Shown: positions 1-9,126 of the stretch, piece by piece | How positions within the stretch are numbered: position 1 is the first letter of the stretch | Layout of the letters: every line of letters begins with the position of its first letter | NCBI RefSeq assembly: GCF_006175985.1 | Contig: NZ_SRSH01000027.1 | Coordinates: 1-59,197, forward strand | DNA: 59,197 nucleotides | Direction of reading: 5' to 3' | Source: Methylotetracoccus oryzae | GTDB lineage: Bacteria > Pseudomonadota > Gammaproteobacteria > Methylococcales > Methylococcaceae | Notes under the pieces: generated by a model | The model's input: the letters and a program-made list of their open reading frames with translations, nothing else | Database searches by the model: none | What the model was told of the DNA's origin: nothing | Program-made: the position numbers and the translations under genes

Positions 1-138
1 GTCGGGTAATACGGTTCGATCACCGCCCGCAGTTCCGACCAGGGTACCGCCTGCTCCATCTCGGCCAGGAACTTCTCCCGTCGGGTCTGCTTCTTCTTCT
101 GGTCATAGGCCAGCGAGGCGAAGCTCGTCTGTTTCATC
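1..138 (-). pseudogene. IS5-family transposase, N-terminal end, frameshifted and cut by window edge
   Basis: The reverse strand starts with ATG at 138 and reads MKQTSF, then goes out of frame. Shifting by one base near 119-121 restores an IS5-family N-terminus, ASLAYDQKKKQTRREKF, followed by LAEMEQAVPWSELRAVIEP up to the window edge. In the ATG frame the reading ends after about 11 residues at a TGA. The simplest explanation is one extra G/C in the GGCGG around 117-121. The rest of the element lies outside the window, so it may be intact apart from this shift. No terminal inverted repeat could be recognised between 139 and 190. Confidence 0.75.
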
Positions 139-190
139 CGGTCACCGCGTTCACGTGCTCTGTTGGCGATAGCTCAACAGCCGCATTTGT

Positions 191-1192
191 TCAGAGGTTC
201 TTTAGCAACCAGAGGGCGCCGCCGGGGTTATCAAGCATCATCGGAAAGTCGCGCTGCACAGTGTCGTGATGTACCTTCGCGAAATAGTCGTTAAAAAACT
301 CAATACTATAATTATTATTATACATCAGAAACGCCCTTAGCGCATATAATTCGTTCCAGGATCTGTTCTCATCAACAACCCAGCTGCGGGGATACTGAAA
401 GGGCCAGAAAGTGTCGTGGATATGAATATGAACGCCGGGGTTGAGTGCCGGCAAGATCTCAAAGAGCTCGAAGTGAACGTCGCTGCCAGTCTTGAGTACA
501 TGTGTAGAATCAATGAAGAGAAAATCACCGCTATCAAGAGAGCGGAACACATCAAGGTCAACGCTCTGGACCTCAGAAGGGATTATCGTGGTACGCACTC
601 GATCACTAGACGTCAAGAGCGAATCGAGAAGTTGTGGATAGGGCTCGACAAAAGTAACGTTAACCTCCTGCCGCAGATGGTGTTCGATTGTATCCAAGGC
701 ACACGCAGAAGAAAAACCTGAACCAATTTCCACAATACGATGCGGTCGATATGTCATGAGCATCGCAAAGTAGACACTTGCATCGCCGACACCATATGCT
801 GGGTTATCTGGGCGATAACGCCTTTCCACAACGCCCGCTTTCGAAAACGGCGCTGATTGAAGATGCGGCAGTAAACGCCGCCACATGGCCAACTGAGTCG
901 TGGGGTTTAGGTCAATCCCGGGCAGGGACGAGGGCCACCCCACATCACCAAACAGATGCGCTACGGTGCTTACATCCACAATTGGGCTGTAGAAGTGCCC
1001 GGGAGGCCGGAACAGTCGCGCTCGCGCAGTGTTGACGGTTAGGTATTCATCTGACGACAAAAAAGCTGCCGTGACGTCGGCTTCGGAGAGGCCTGCCCGC
1101 ATCTGGTTAATCCAAGCCTGGACGGCGCCCGGTTCAGGGTCCCGATGCAGAAGGCTGCGATATAAAAGGTGTAGAAACTTCTCATTATTCAT
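191..1192 (-). CDS. DUF4214 domain-class I SAM methyltransferase fusion
   Basis: A protein of 333 residues. Residues about 1-55 (HLLYRSLLHRDPEPGAVQAW, then FLSSDEYL) match the DUF4214 helical repeat often found on surface-glycan and phycobilisome-linker-like proteins. The C-terminal two thirds are a class I methyltransferase of the Methyltransf_24 type: motif I is RIVEIGSGFSSA, the acidic end of beta-2 is in VTFVEPYP, and FLFIDSTHVLKTGSD and HIHDTFWP follow. I chose the ATG at 1192 over an in-frame GTG at 1204 because DUF4214 begins right after it; neither has a clear ribosome site. The substrate is unknown; the glycosyltransferase neighbours suggest a sugar in a surface polysaccharide. Base composition is less GC-rich than the housekeeping part of the window, which fits transfer. 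Confidence 0.8.
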   Translation of the reverse strand: MNNEKFLHLLYRSLLHRDPEPGAVQAWINQMRAGLSEADVTAAFLSSDEYLTVNTARARLFRPPGHFYSPIVDVSTVAHLFGDVGWPSSLPGIDLNPTTQLAMWRRLLPHLQSAPFSKAGVVERRYRPDNPAYGVGDASVYFAMLMTYRPHRIVEIGSGFSSACALDTIEHHLRQEVNVTFVEPYPQLLDSLLTSSDRVRTTIIPSEVQSVDLDVFRSLDSGDFLFIDSTHVLKTGSDVHFELFEILPALNPGVHIHIHDTFWPFQYPRSWVVDENRSWNELYALRAFLMYNNNYSIEFFNDYFAKVHHDTVQRDFPMMLDNPGGALWLLKNL

Positions 1193-1204
1193 GGGCAAAA
1201 ACAC

Positions 1205-1823
1205 CTAGAGAAAACTCTTGGACGCGAAAAAGGGGGGGGCGTAGCAAAAGGCAAAAACCCACCTGTCTAGCGATGAATCTCATCCAGCCTGATCTTCCGG
1301 TCTGGCTAACGATCATGGCGAGGTGCGCTGCGCCGGAAGATCAAAGAAACGATGGGATTGAAGACGGCGGGAGGATGTCGTGATAGGTCTTGGCGGTTTG
1401 ACCCTGCATGCTAACGCGACCCGCCGAACCGACCGGCAGGCCAGATCGACTTCGTAGTTAGGACACGTCCGCCAGGCAGTTGGCGACCCGTCACGTTCAG
1501 GGGGTCTCGGTTCCGGCACCCTCCGTCCTATCTGTCGCAGTTTAAGACGAGAGGGAGCGGAAAGGAACTAAAACTGCTGGACCAGCGAGTCGTGGGGCTG
1601 GACGTGCATCAAGCGCAAATCGTGGCCCGGACGCGTCAATTACGTTGCGAGACCCGCGACGCTTATTTGGTGTGGGGCCGACGAGCTGGCTGGTCGTTTT
1701 CTTTTACTGCGGGCGGGGGGGTTAATCCAAGCGGTGGTCGGCATCGCCAACAACAGAAGTGGCTTCTGGAATGCTGAACCGCCAGGGTTTGGTGAAGGCT
1801 CGAAATCCTGAGAAGATGGAGCC
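1205..1823. other. Gene-free stretch with a possible IS110 trace
   Basis: No intact gene is visible. A plus-strand reading near 1583-1630 gives VVGLDVHQAQIVA, which resembles the start of IS110-family transposases (V-G-x-D-V-H-x), but the similarity ends within about 15 residues. The rest reads as decayed DNA between the methyltransferase and the transposase relics downstream. Confidence 0.35.
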
Positions 1824-2003
1824 ATGAAGAAGTCAACGAAGTTTTTCCCCGAGGTTCGTGAGCGAGCCGTGCGCTTGGTGTTCAAGTGTCGCGAGGAATT
1901 CTTCACAATGGGCTGCCTTGATATCGATCGCCGGCAAGATGGGTTGCACGGCGCAGACCTTGTTGAGTTGGGTGCCCCAAGTTCCGCAGTTCTGAACGGA
2001 ATT
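1824..2003 (+). pseudogene. IS3-family orfA (IS3/IS911-type helix-turn-helix protein) relic
   Basis: ATG at 1824 opens MKKSTKFFPEVRERAVRLVF, the standard N-terminus of IS3-family OrfA. After about 27 residues the family match continues in another frame as SQWAALISIAGKMGCTAQTL and then LSWVPQVPQF before a stop, so there is a frameshift at about 1900-1908. The sequence ends inside the helix-turn-helix region, and no OrfB (DDE integrase) follows. This is a dead fragment. The ATG and reading direction are clear; the exact 3' boundary is not. Confidence 0.8.
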
Positions 2004-2144
2004 CCAGGCGACGTGCCCAATTCACGTCTGATGTTTCAATGACGTAGCGCACAAAGGTAGGTCCGAGCGGCGCTGGGCTGCAGTGTCACGCCATGTTTCC
2101 GGAGTGAATTGAGGGAAGGCCTGTAAAAGTGCTGTGCTGCGCAC

Positions 2145-2825
2145 ATGTATACGCGCATGCCCCGATCTGGCGGTCGAAGCTACCTGCACCTCGTGGAATC
2201 CTACCGAATCGACTCCGGCGCGGTGCGCCAGAAGGTCATCGCCAACCGCGGCCGCCTCGATCAACCGGCACAGAAGGATATTGATCCGCTGATCAACGGA
2301 CTAAACCGCGCGCTCGGTCGTACGACCAACGCGGCGTTCGCGCCGGAATACGAGAGCTCCAAGGCCTACCGGGATGTCTTTGTGCAGCAGTTGTGGCAAT
2401 AGCTCGGCTTTGGCCAGTTGATCCAACGCGCCTTGCGGTCGTCGCGCCAGAACGTTGATGCGGAGGCCCTGGTGCGCGCGATGGTTTTCTAACTACCGTG
2501 TGCCCCTGATTCCAAGCTGGGGTGTGTGGATTGGCTCCAGACGGTCGCCAACCTGCACCTGCCGAGCGTGATCTCGCACGATCATCTGCTGCGCGCCATG
2601 GATGCACTGTTGGATCAGGGCACGGCGGTGGAGGACTTGATCGCGGCCCAGCTGCGCCTGAAAAGCAACGGCAGCGCTGCCAGCCCCAAAACCGCCTTAC
2701 AACTGCTGAGCCGGATCCAACAGCACCGCGCCACCGTTGGCTCGAAAACCCTATTCCGGCATCTGTCGAACCACCCCCGAACAACTCGAACTCTTCGCCG
2801 CACTGCAAGTGCCCGTCCCGAAATA
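2145..2825 (+). pseudogene. IS1634-family transposase, decayed with internal deletion
   Basis: The N-terminal block MPRSGGRSYLHLVESYRID and VRQKVIANRGRLDQ matches IS1634 transposases. The same frame has an in-frame TAG at 2400 (LWQ*LGFGQL) and a TAA near 2491 (MVF*LPCAPDSKLG), both at places where relatives read through. After VISHDHLLRAMDALLDQ the sequence jumps to the family C-terminus (ALQLLSRIQQHRATVGSKTL), so the catalytic core is deleted. A frameshift at about 2750-2762 precedes the last residues, ICRTTPEQLELFAALQVPVP, and a TAG ends at 2825. Two nonsense changes, one deletion and one frameshift make this clearly non-functional. Confidence 0.8.
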
Positions 2826-2989
2826 GCCGGCTGTAGTCACATTTTTTGATGATCACAGGTCGTCAAATCATATACCTACTCGATTAACTGCGGAACTTGG
2901 GCGTGCACGCTGGACCGGGAAAATCGGGCATCAAGGCGGAGCCCCCCCATTCAGCTGTCGGTGGCCGGACCCTCTATGAGGGTGTCGCG

Positions 2990-3973
2990 TCAAATGGATG
3001 CAAACTGTTGCCGTAGCTTGCCTACGATACCTTGATAGTTAGCAGCCTGAAAGGCGCGATGGTAAGCCCATGATAAGGCTTGAATTACATGCTCCCCTAT
3101 CTGTAGGTCTTGGGTCTTGGTCGTACGAACGAAAGTATCTAAAGCTAGTGCGCTCCGAAAGATTGAGTCCGCCAACGGCTCAAGTCGCTGCCACTGGGCT
3201 TCAGAGTTTAAAACGTTCGTGTATTCGAGAATTTCGGGCACAAGATGTTTCTGACTAAACACATATTGTGATTCCCCCTGCAATCTACATCGGCGGAGGA
3301 AATCAGCAAGGCTCAGGGAGCGCATCATGGAGGTGCGCGCCTTCGGATGATATATGACCTTTAGCCTAAAGGCGGAAAGACGAAAACCCAATTCGATATC
3401 TTCGCATCCGAAACGAAACACCGGGTCGAAAAGACCGTGACGGACAAACAATTCACGCTTAGCGGAGGAACGGCCGCCCCAAAAATACCTATAGCTCAAT
3501 TCGTCGCCTTCTCTTAAGTCGCTGTAAGAGAAAAGATAACCACCTGGTCCGGTGACGAAATCCATCAGAGGATCACTCGCGATCTCTGGAGTCATGTCCG
3601 TGAACCCGAGCACGGCATGGTGTAGGCTGGGGTTTGTGCGATGGCAGATCAAGTGTTCCTCTAGAAGTCTCGGGTCAGCTGCGTCGTCGTCGTCCAGAAA
3701 AAGTACGATCGGCGCGCGGGCAAGGAAAATCCCGTGGTTTTTCGCGGCTGCTAGCCCAGAGTTGCGCTGAAACGCGTACCGAAGTCCGGGAATTATGTGG
3801 CGATAACCCTCGATCACGGCGTGTGTCTGGTCTGAGGAGCCATCGTCCACGACGACCACTTCAAACTGCCCTTGATCGAGTGTCTGAGCAGCGAGCGCCT
3901 CCAATACCCGAGGCAGGTAACCAGCGCGGTTAAAGGTGGTGAGGATAGCCGAGATCAGTGGTTTCCGTTGCAT
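2990..3973 (-). CDS. Family 2 glycosyltransferase
   Basis: A protein of 327 residues with a GT-A fold. The N-terminus MQRKPLISAILTTFNRAGYL and FEVVVVDDGSSDQT is the nucleotide-sugar binding half of GT2 enzymes. The metal-binding acidic motif is in VLFLDDDDAADPRL. The later GCEDIELGFRL resembles the acceptor/catalytic-base region of chondroitin-type and glycosyltransferase 7C domains. I chose ATG 3973 over a TTG 12 bases upstream because GGAAA lies about 8 bases before it. It is the last gene of a minus-strand run with 3992-4732 and 4729-7425, so it probably adds a sugar to the same surface glycan. The donor and acceptor cannot be read from the sequence. Confidence 0.85.
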   Translation of the reverse strand: MQRKPLISAILTTFNRAGYLPRVLEALAAQTLDQGQFEVVVVDDGSSDQTHAVIEGYRHIIPGLRYAFQRNSGLAAAKNHGIFLARAPIVLFLDDDDAADPRLLEEHLICHRTNPSLHHAVLGFTDMTPEIASDPLMDFVTGPGGYLFSYSDLREGDELSYRYFWGGRSSAKRELFVRHGLFDPVFRFGCEDIELGFRLSAFRLKVIYHPKARTSMMRSLSLADFLRRCRLQGESQYVFSQKHLVPEILEYTNVLNSEAQWQRLEPLADSIFRSALALDTFVRTTKTQDLQIGEHVIQALSWAYHRAFQAANYQGIVGKLRQQFASI

Positions 3974-3991
3974 GGCAGTTTCCAATCCGCG

Positions 3992-4732
3992 CTATAGGAG
4001 CGGTGGGGACTTCGGCGTTGCATACGTTCGAATTATGGTAAATGCGTCCCCGGGGGCGAGATGTTCGCGCTGGCTGAGGAAGTCCTGCATCTGGCGGTCG
4101 GAATCGGAGTGGCGGTAGTGCGTGACCGGTTTCCTAAGGTCATGGGCGATAGGAAACTTGTCAACGATACCGAGTCGCAGCGCGCGCTGTTGGAGTAAGA
4201 CCGGCCAGACGAAGTCGTAGCCCCAGCCCATTCCGGACTCATCGTCGAAGGGTAGCAGGCAACTGAACGCAGGTCGGCGAATAGAGAATAAGGGTCCAAT
4301 CTCCACAAAGAGTGTCTCGCGAGCGTCGATTCCAGGCATTTGGCTCACAAAGGGGTGATCTATGAAGCTGTCGCGCGTGCGTGCGGGCTGGGCCAGGGCA
4401 AAGTCACAGCGGGAGACGATGTTGAGGTAGTTATCGAGGAAGTTTGGAGGCAGGCCTATGTCGTCATCGACTACGAGAATGAACTGATAGTCTTGCAATG
4501 GTCGTTCGGCGAGGAGGCGGTTGAGCAGAGTGAACTTCGGTATCGACGCCTGGGAAACCAGCGCCGTTATTGCGCTCAGGCGTTCCGGGACCTTGCCTTT
4601 ACCAAGGGCCGCCCAAGACTGCTCGACGTCCCAATTGTGTGCAGAAGAAAGTTCGCGCGTAATGTCTTCCGCGCGGTTCTCGTGGTCGAGCAGGTAGACG
4701 CCGACGACGAGGACCCGGTCTTTCGTCCTCAT
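3992..4732 (-). CDS. Putative glycosyltransferase-like protein with DDD motif
   Basis: A protein of 246 residues. It starts RVLVVGVYLLDHENRAEDI and has FILVVDDDIGLPPNFLDNYL, a DxD-like acidic motif on a strand-loop as in GT-A enzymes and DUF707-type glycosyltransferases. GPLFSIRRPAF and MGWGYDFVWP follow, typical of the acceptor half of such enzymes. Its ATG overlaps the stop of the upstream fusion gene by four bases (ATGA), so the two are translationally coupled. It sits 18 bases before the next glycosyltransferase. Exact family membership is uncertain; an enzyme in the same glycan pathway is the best reading. Confidence 0.65.
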   Translation of the reverse strand: MRTKDRVLVVGVYLLDHENRAEDITRELSSAHNWDVEQSWAALGKGKVPERLSAITALVSQASIPKFTLLNRLLAERPLQDYQFILVVDDDIGLPPNFLDNYLNIVSRCDFALAQPARTRDSFIDHPFVSQMPGIDARETLFVEIGPLFSIRRPAFSCLLPFDDESGMGWGYDFVWPVLLQQRALRLGIVDKFPIAHDLRKPVTHYRHSDSDRQMQDFLSQREHLAPGDAFTIIRTYATPKSPPLL

Positions 4733-7425
4733 GCCGCTCGCCCGACGCCTGCAGACCGATGATGAGAATGATCAGGATAGCTCAGAGACTCTTCCGCGGC
4801 GGAATTGGCGCAAGATAGGAGCGCCTCTACCTTCTGCTTGACCGAGCGCGGCGAGAACCGTTCATCGAGGTGGCTCATGCCGTTCGTGGATAGCTGCATC
4901 CAAAGGATTGGGTTCTTGTAGAGTGCGATCACGTCTCTCGCAAAGTCGCTGGGTGCATCGGCAATAAGGGCATGTTGACCGTGTTCGAGATACATCCCTT
5001 CGGCCCCGATTGCGGTTGTCACCGACGGTAGTCCATAGCTCATGGCCTGCCCCAACTTCCCTTTCATGCCGGCGCCATAACGTAAAGGGACGACAAAGAC
5101 ACGGCTAGTCTCAAAGTATGTGGACACATCCTCGACGTAGCCAATGGCGCGAATCCCGGGGCCTCCGAGAGCACGGACGGAGTCGGGCATGTTGCTGCCT
5201 ACTATCAGGAATTCGATGTCGGTAATCTCCCTTCGAATCAGAGGAAAAACTTCGTTGGCGAAATAAAGGACTGCATCTACGTTCGGGCGATGCGCAAATC
5301 CACCGATGAAGAAAAGGTTCTTGCGCTCGGAATAGGAAGGGACGTGTGTCGCAAGCTCGTGGACATTTGGTACCACTTCCACGTGACTTCCGGGCGCAAG
5401 TTCCCTTAGCAGGGCTCGCTCTCGCTCGGTTATCGCGATGGTCACATCGGCGCAGTTCGCACAAACTGTTTCAATCTTCCGATAGTGGTTTGCTAAACCC
5501 AAGCTCTCGGGGTTTCCGGAGATCTCCGCCTCGCGGGAAAAACGCAGATAATGAAGATCGATGGAATCGAAAATTACCCGAGCATTGATTGCATGGGCGC
5601 GTATCCAAGGCAAATACTCATAAGCAATCTCTGGAAAGTTTAGCCATACATTGGCGTAGAGGTGGCCGGTATTGACGATTTCGATAAGCCCTTGCTCTGC
5701 TCCGTAGATCAACCGTACCCCGACATCCCGCAGTGCCGCCTCGTAACGTTCCAGTTCTGCAGGCGATAGGCCAATGGCTGGGTGTGCATCCCTTCGGTAA
5801 TGAAGGAGGAGGTCGACCGATGAACCGATTTGGTTCATGAACTTCAACAGTTCATATTGGCGTGCTGACCCGCTTGATCGGTCAGGGGTCGGGATCCAAA
5901 AATCGATCATCAGGACACGGCGCCGATCCGGGCACGCCTGGGGGGCTTGAGGAAGCCGCGCTAGATGCGTACCGAGAGTCTCCGCATTGGCTGTCCGGAT
6001 ATCTAGAACAGGCGCCAGGAGGCTGGGCCGCAGACCCAGTAGGCCAGGGCATCCCTGGCCGCTGTGGTCGTCAGTCGATTCCTGCGCGCTTTCTCTGTCT
6101 CCGCCTTCGGCGCTCCGTCTCAGGTTTTCGAATTCCACCCAGGCTCGATAACTCGCAGTTTGCGCCAGGATGGGACGTAATGTGGAGAACACAAGAGCCT
6201 TGAACTGAAGTTTTCGTTCGACCTTGAGGGGCAAGGCAACGTACACAGCCCGGATAGTGCCGGCGAGTCGAGATTTCACTCGCATTAGGCCGTCGGAGAT
6301 CGCTCGCAATGGAGTCGTGACTTGCCAAGACAGAGAGTTGGTGAGTGACGCGGCCCGCTGTTGTGCCGCATGAAGGTCGCGCTCTAGGTCGGCCACTCGA
6401 ATCTCTAGTTCCTTGGCTTGGGCTATGGCTTCGAGGGCTGCCTCTTCGCGCTGATGCAGACTCGCCTCTAACGCTCCATAGCCCTCTTCCAACTGCGTCT
6501 TGGATTCCCGAGCCGCTCTGAAATTATCGCGCGCACACTGCAGCCGTTGCTCTTGATCTCCCACAAAGGGCAGTAGGCGGCTCAGATCTTGCCAAGTGGC
6601 TTCGATTCGCTGCCACTCGCCGGTACCGGGTAAATCGTCTATGCCCAGGCTACCGTCTGCGACACGCAGCAGCACGTCGTAGGCCAGCTTAACAATGCCG
6701 CCGAACTCCGGTTGATCCGACAAGCGCTGTGGCGAGAACTTAGTGTGGCGCATGCTGGGTGTCAGAAACCGACGCACGTAGACGGAGCGCGCAAGCCTTT
6801 CCGCCGAGGGCTTTTTCCACCCGAAACAGTCAGCAATCCGACCGATCTCCCGCGGAGGGTTGTCCAAGAGTCGATCGTAATCGACTATCACCCGTGGGTG
6901 CCCCGCCGTATCGGATACCGCGGCGAACAGGTGCTGCAACCAAAGTAAACAGGATTTTTCCGGCGGGAACTGATCACGCTCCCGCAGCGAAGCGGCGACG
7001 CTGAGTGGATTGCGAAGCGCGATCACATACCCCGGTTGCAGGCCTGAAGCAGTAAAGACGCGCCGCCAGAAGGGCAAAAGCCTTGTTGTACGCGGATCCT
7101 TGAATCCAAATGGGCGTGGCCGGTCGGCGGCGTGCGAAACGGTTTCGACTGCGATGGCGAGTAGATCCGCTACGGCGGGATCGTTGAACCTCCAGTCGGT
7201 GATCGGCGCCAGCGCGTCCCAACGAGAGCCCAGGACGCCTAGCAAACGCTCATTCAAGCCAACGACATCGAGATTCTCCCAAAACCCCTTGTCGTTGTAG
7301 GCGTTCACCGCCTCCATCAGATTGTCTCCGAGATCGACGCCCAACTCGATGAGGCCTCGCGCAAGCGCACTCGTGCCGCATCGGTGCATACCCAATACGA
7401 CGACCAGATTGACTCCAGGGCTCAT
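4729..7425 (-). CDS. Sulfotransferase-like / family 4 glycosyltransferase fusion
   Basis: A protein of 898 residues from ATG 7425. It begins MSPGVNLVVVLGMHRCGTSA, a PAPS-binding P-loop as in sulfotransferase-family proteins, with RPFGFKDPRTTRLLPFWRRV and VIALRNPLSVAASLRERDQF as the matching 3'-phosphate loop. A charged helical, probably coiled-coil stretch (roughly residues 280-370) leads to a C-terminal GT-B glycosyltransferase: RRVLMIDFWIPTPDRSSGSA, then VEVVPNVHE, LFFIGGFAHRPNVDAVLYF and YGAGMKGKLGQAMSYGLPSV (donor-site acidic loop region). ATG 7494 and TTG 7590 are in-frame alternatives; none has a clear ribosome site, and 7425 places the P-loop where relatives have it. The fusion suggests one protein that both sulfates and glycosylates a surface sugar, an inference from domain content only. 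First gene of the operon ending at 2990. Confidence 0.8.
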   Translation of the reverse strand: MSPGVNLVVVLGMHRCGTSALARGLIELGVDLGDNLMEAVNAYNDKGFWENLDVVGLNERLLGVLGSRWDALAPITDWRFNDPAVADLLAIAVETVSHAADRPRPFGFKDPRTTRLLPFWRRVFTASGLQPGYVIALRNPLSVAASLRERDQFPPEKSCLLWLQHLFAAVSDTAGHPRVIVDYDRLLDNPPREIGRIADCFGWKKPSAERLARSVYVRRFLTPSMRHTKFSPQRLSDQPEFGGIVKLAYDVLLRVADGSLGIDDLPGTGEWQRIEATWQDLSRLLPFVGDQEQRLQCARDNFRAARESKTQLEEGYGALEASLHQREEAALEAIAQAKELEIRVADLERDLHAAQQRAASLTNSLSWQVTTPLRAISDGLMRVKSRLAGTIRAVYVALPLKVERKLQFKALVFSTLRPILAQTASYRAWVEFENLRRSAEGGDRESAQESTDDHSGQGCPGLLGLRPSLLAPVLDIRTANAETLGTHLARLPQAPQACPDRRRVLMIDFWIPTPDRSSGSARQYELLKFMNQIGSSVDLLLHYRRDAHPAIGLSPAELERYEAALRDVGVRLIYGAEQGLIEIVNTGHLYANVWLNFPEIAYEYLPWIRAHAINARVIFDSIDLHYLRFSREAEISGNPESLGLANHYRKIETVCANCADVTIAITERERALLRELAPGSHVEVVPNVHELATHVPSYSERKNLFFIGGFAHRPNVDAVLYFANEVFPLIRREITDIEFLIVGSNMPDSVRALGGPGIRAIGYVEDVSTYFETSRVFVVPLRYGAGMKGKLGQAMSYGLPSVTTAIGAEGMYLEHGQHALIADAPSDFARDVIALYKNPILWMQLSTNGMSHLDERFSPRSVKQKVEALLSCANSAAEESLSYPDHSHHRSAGVGRAA

Positions 7426-7794
7426 TGGGGAGTTCGAGTCTGAACCTTCTCGGTGTGTAGCGCGGTGATGGGCGGCGGGCAATGTCGAACTCATACGAGG
7501 AAGTTGGCGTCGAGGAACTGTGTATGGGTTACGGCGTAGCGGCTTATCCCTTGGCGATCGCCGCCAAGTTGCCGGGTGCGGTGTTGCCAAAGAGAGTCCG
7601 CACTCGCACGATCCCGAGCCCCAGCATTGGTTTGATTCTAACCCAGATCAACTCCGATCGACATGAGTGGCTTCTTGGCGGCGTTTCATCCGCGGAGCTG
7701 GAGCTTAGGGCGATTCGGAACAGTCCGTACGGTCGTCAGTAGAAACCTCGGAGCCGCTGCCCTAGCCAGGAAGACGAGATCGGTAGAAGCTAAT
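7426..7794. other. Upstream region without recognised gene
   Basis: I see no supported gene here. The stretch would contain the promoter of the minus-strand glycan operon, but no convincing -35/-10 pair stands out. Its right end runs into the tail of the decayed IS630 gene. Confidence 0.4.
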
Positions 7795-8000
7795 GCGGGC
7801 GGGCTGCTTCTCGAGTGAGCGGAGATGGGAGTGGACCTTGCGCTTGATGCGGTCATCGTTGCGGACGGGGCCGCGGCGAGCATGCGCGCCTTGAGATCCG
7901 CATTCAGGTACCCTTTGGGTTAAGTACGGGCAAATAGCTGGGCAGAAAGAATCAGCTCGATGTGGCCTTTGTGATCTCCGGGCCAAGCCGTCACCTAGTG
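7795..8000 (-). pseudogene. C-terminal half of older IS630-family transposase, split by IS insertion
   Basis: Read on the minus strand immediately beyond the inserted IS630 element, this gives HIELILSAQLFA, then KGYLNADLKA, then (after a frameshift near 7865-7875) a run ending KRKVHSHLRSLEKQPARISFY. These match, in order, the C-terminal part of IS630 transposases (H-I-E-L/V-F, Y-L-N-x-D-L-K, S-H-L-R-x-L-x-K-x-P-x-R). The N-terminal part lies on the far side of the insertion at 9127 onwards, so the two pieces were once one gene. At least two frameshifts show it was already dying or has decayed since. Confidence 0.7.
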
Positions 8001-9083
8001 TAACGTCCCCAACGTGTCTTTAGCTTTAGCGACTTTGTTGAGGATGGCGTCGGGTGTGGCCGTCCAGTGGTAGGGCTTGGGATGAGCATTGCGGTGGTCC
8101 AAGTACTCCATGATGGCCTGCTCCAAGTCGGCGACGCTATGGAAGACGCCGCGCCGGATGCGCTCTTCGGTGATGTCGCGGAAGAAGCATTCGACCAGAT
8201 TGAGCCAGGAGGCCGAGGTTGGGGTGAAGTGCAGATGGAAGCGCGGATGCTTGGCCAACCAGGTCTTCACGTTGGGATGCTTGTGGGTGGCATAGTTGTC
8301 GACGATGAGATGGACGGCCAAGGTCTTGTCAGTGTGCCGGTCGAGTCGTTTGAGGAATTTCAGAAACTCGTCGTTCCGGTGTTTCGGCAGGCATTCGCCC
8401 ATGACGGTCCCGGCGTGGACATCCAGTGCGGCGAACAAGGTGGTGGTGCCGTGACGTTTGTAGTCATGCGTCATGGTGCCATTTTTCCCCGGCTTCATCG
8501 GTAGGCCGGGCGGGGTCCGGTCCAACGCTTGAATCTGGCTCGTCTCGTCGACGGAAAACACGATGGCCTTCTCCGGGGGGTCAAGATACAGCCCGATGAC
8601 ATCGCGCGATTTGGCCTCGAACTGGGGATCGTTCGAGACTTTGAAGCCCTTCACCCGATGCGGCTTCAGGCGGTGTTCGCGCCAGATGCGGTGCACCGCC
8701 ATGCGCGAAATGCCGACCTGTTGCGCCAGCGTACGGCAACTCCAATGCGTCGCCGCCGCCGGTTTGCCGGTCAGCGTCAAGGTCAGCACCGCTTGGACCT
8801 TTTCGACCGGCAACGGCGGCACCCGCGGCGGCCGCGGCGGCCGCGTCTTGCCCTGCTTCAAACCCTCGATGCCGCAGTCCCGATAACGCCGCCGCCACAG
8901 GTTCAGGGTCGGCGCGCTAATGCGCAACGTGTCCAGGATCTCCTGCGAGGGCGCCCCATCCGCCGTCAGCAACACCAGTTTGGCCCGCAGCTTCTGTTTG
9001 CCCGTCACCGCGCGACTCTTCAGCCAGCGTTCCAGGGTCGCTCGGTCCTCTTCACTCACGGTCAGCTTCATCGGTGTTCTCAT
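7995..9083 (-). CDS. IS630-family DDE transposase
   Basis: A protein of 362 residues. The N-terminal helix-turn-helix part includes PSQEILDTLRISAPTLNLWR and GISRMAVHRIWREHRLKPH. The DDE catalytic core shows VFSVDETSQIQAL (first Asp), LIVDNYATHKHPNVKTW (second Asp) and FTPTSASWLNLVECFF (third acidic residue, Glu), all in standard order and spacing. ATG 9083 is preferred to a TTG at 9101. The reading frame runs past the element's inverted repeat: the last codons are ACG TTA CAC TAG, so the final His and the stop codon come from flanking DNA. No frameshift or internal stop is seen, so it may be active. Confidence 0.9.
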   Translation of the reverse strand: MRTPMKLTVSEEDRATLERWLKSRAVTGKQKLRAKLVLLTADGAPSQEILDTLRISAPTLNLWRRRYRDCGIEGLKQGKTRPPRPPRVPPLPVEKVQAVLTLTLTGKPAAATHWSCRTLAQQVGISRMAVHRIWREHRLKPHRVKGFKVSNDPQFEAKSRDVIGLYLDPPEKAIVFSVDETSQIQALDRTPPGLPMKPGKNGTMTHDYKRHGTTTLFAALDVHAGTVMGECLPKHRNDEFLKFLKRLDRHTDKTLAVHLIVDNYATHKHPNVKTWLAKHPRFHLHFTPTSASWLNLVECFFRDITEERIRRGVFHSVADLEQAIMEYLDHRNAHPKPYHWTATPDAILNKVAKAKDTLGTLH

Positions 9084-9126
9084 GAACACCAACTTTATCA
9101 AAATGAAGCCTTAGTCAGGGACGTTA
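8001..9126 (-). mobile_element. Intact IS630-family insertion sequence
   Basis: The two ends carry the inverted motif TAACGTCCC (8001-8009) and GGGACGTTA (9118-9126), each finishing on TA, the target dinucleotide duplicated by IS630/mariner elements. One full-length transposase gene fills the element. It is inserted within an older IS630-family gene whose halves flank it (7795-8000 and 9127 onward). Only about nine bases of terminal repeat are perfect; the inner repeat is imperfect. Confidence 0.8.
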
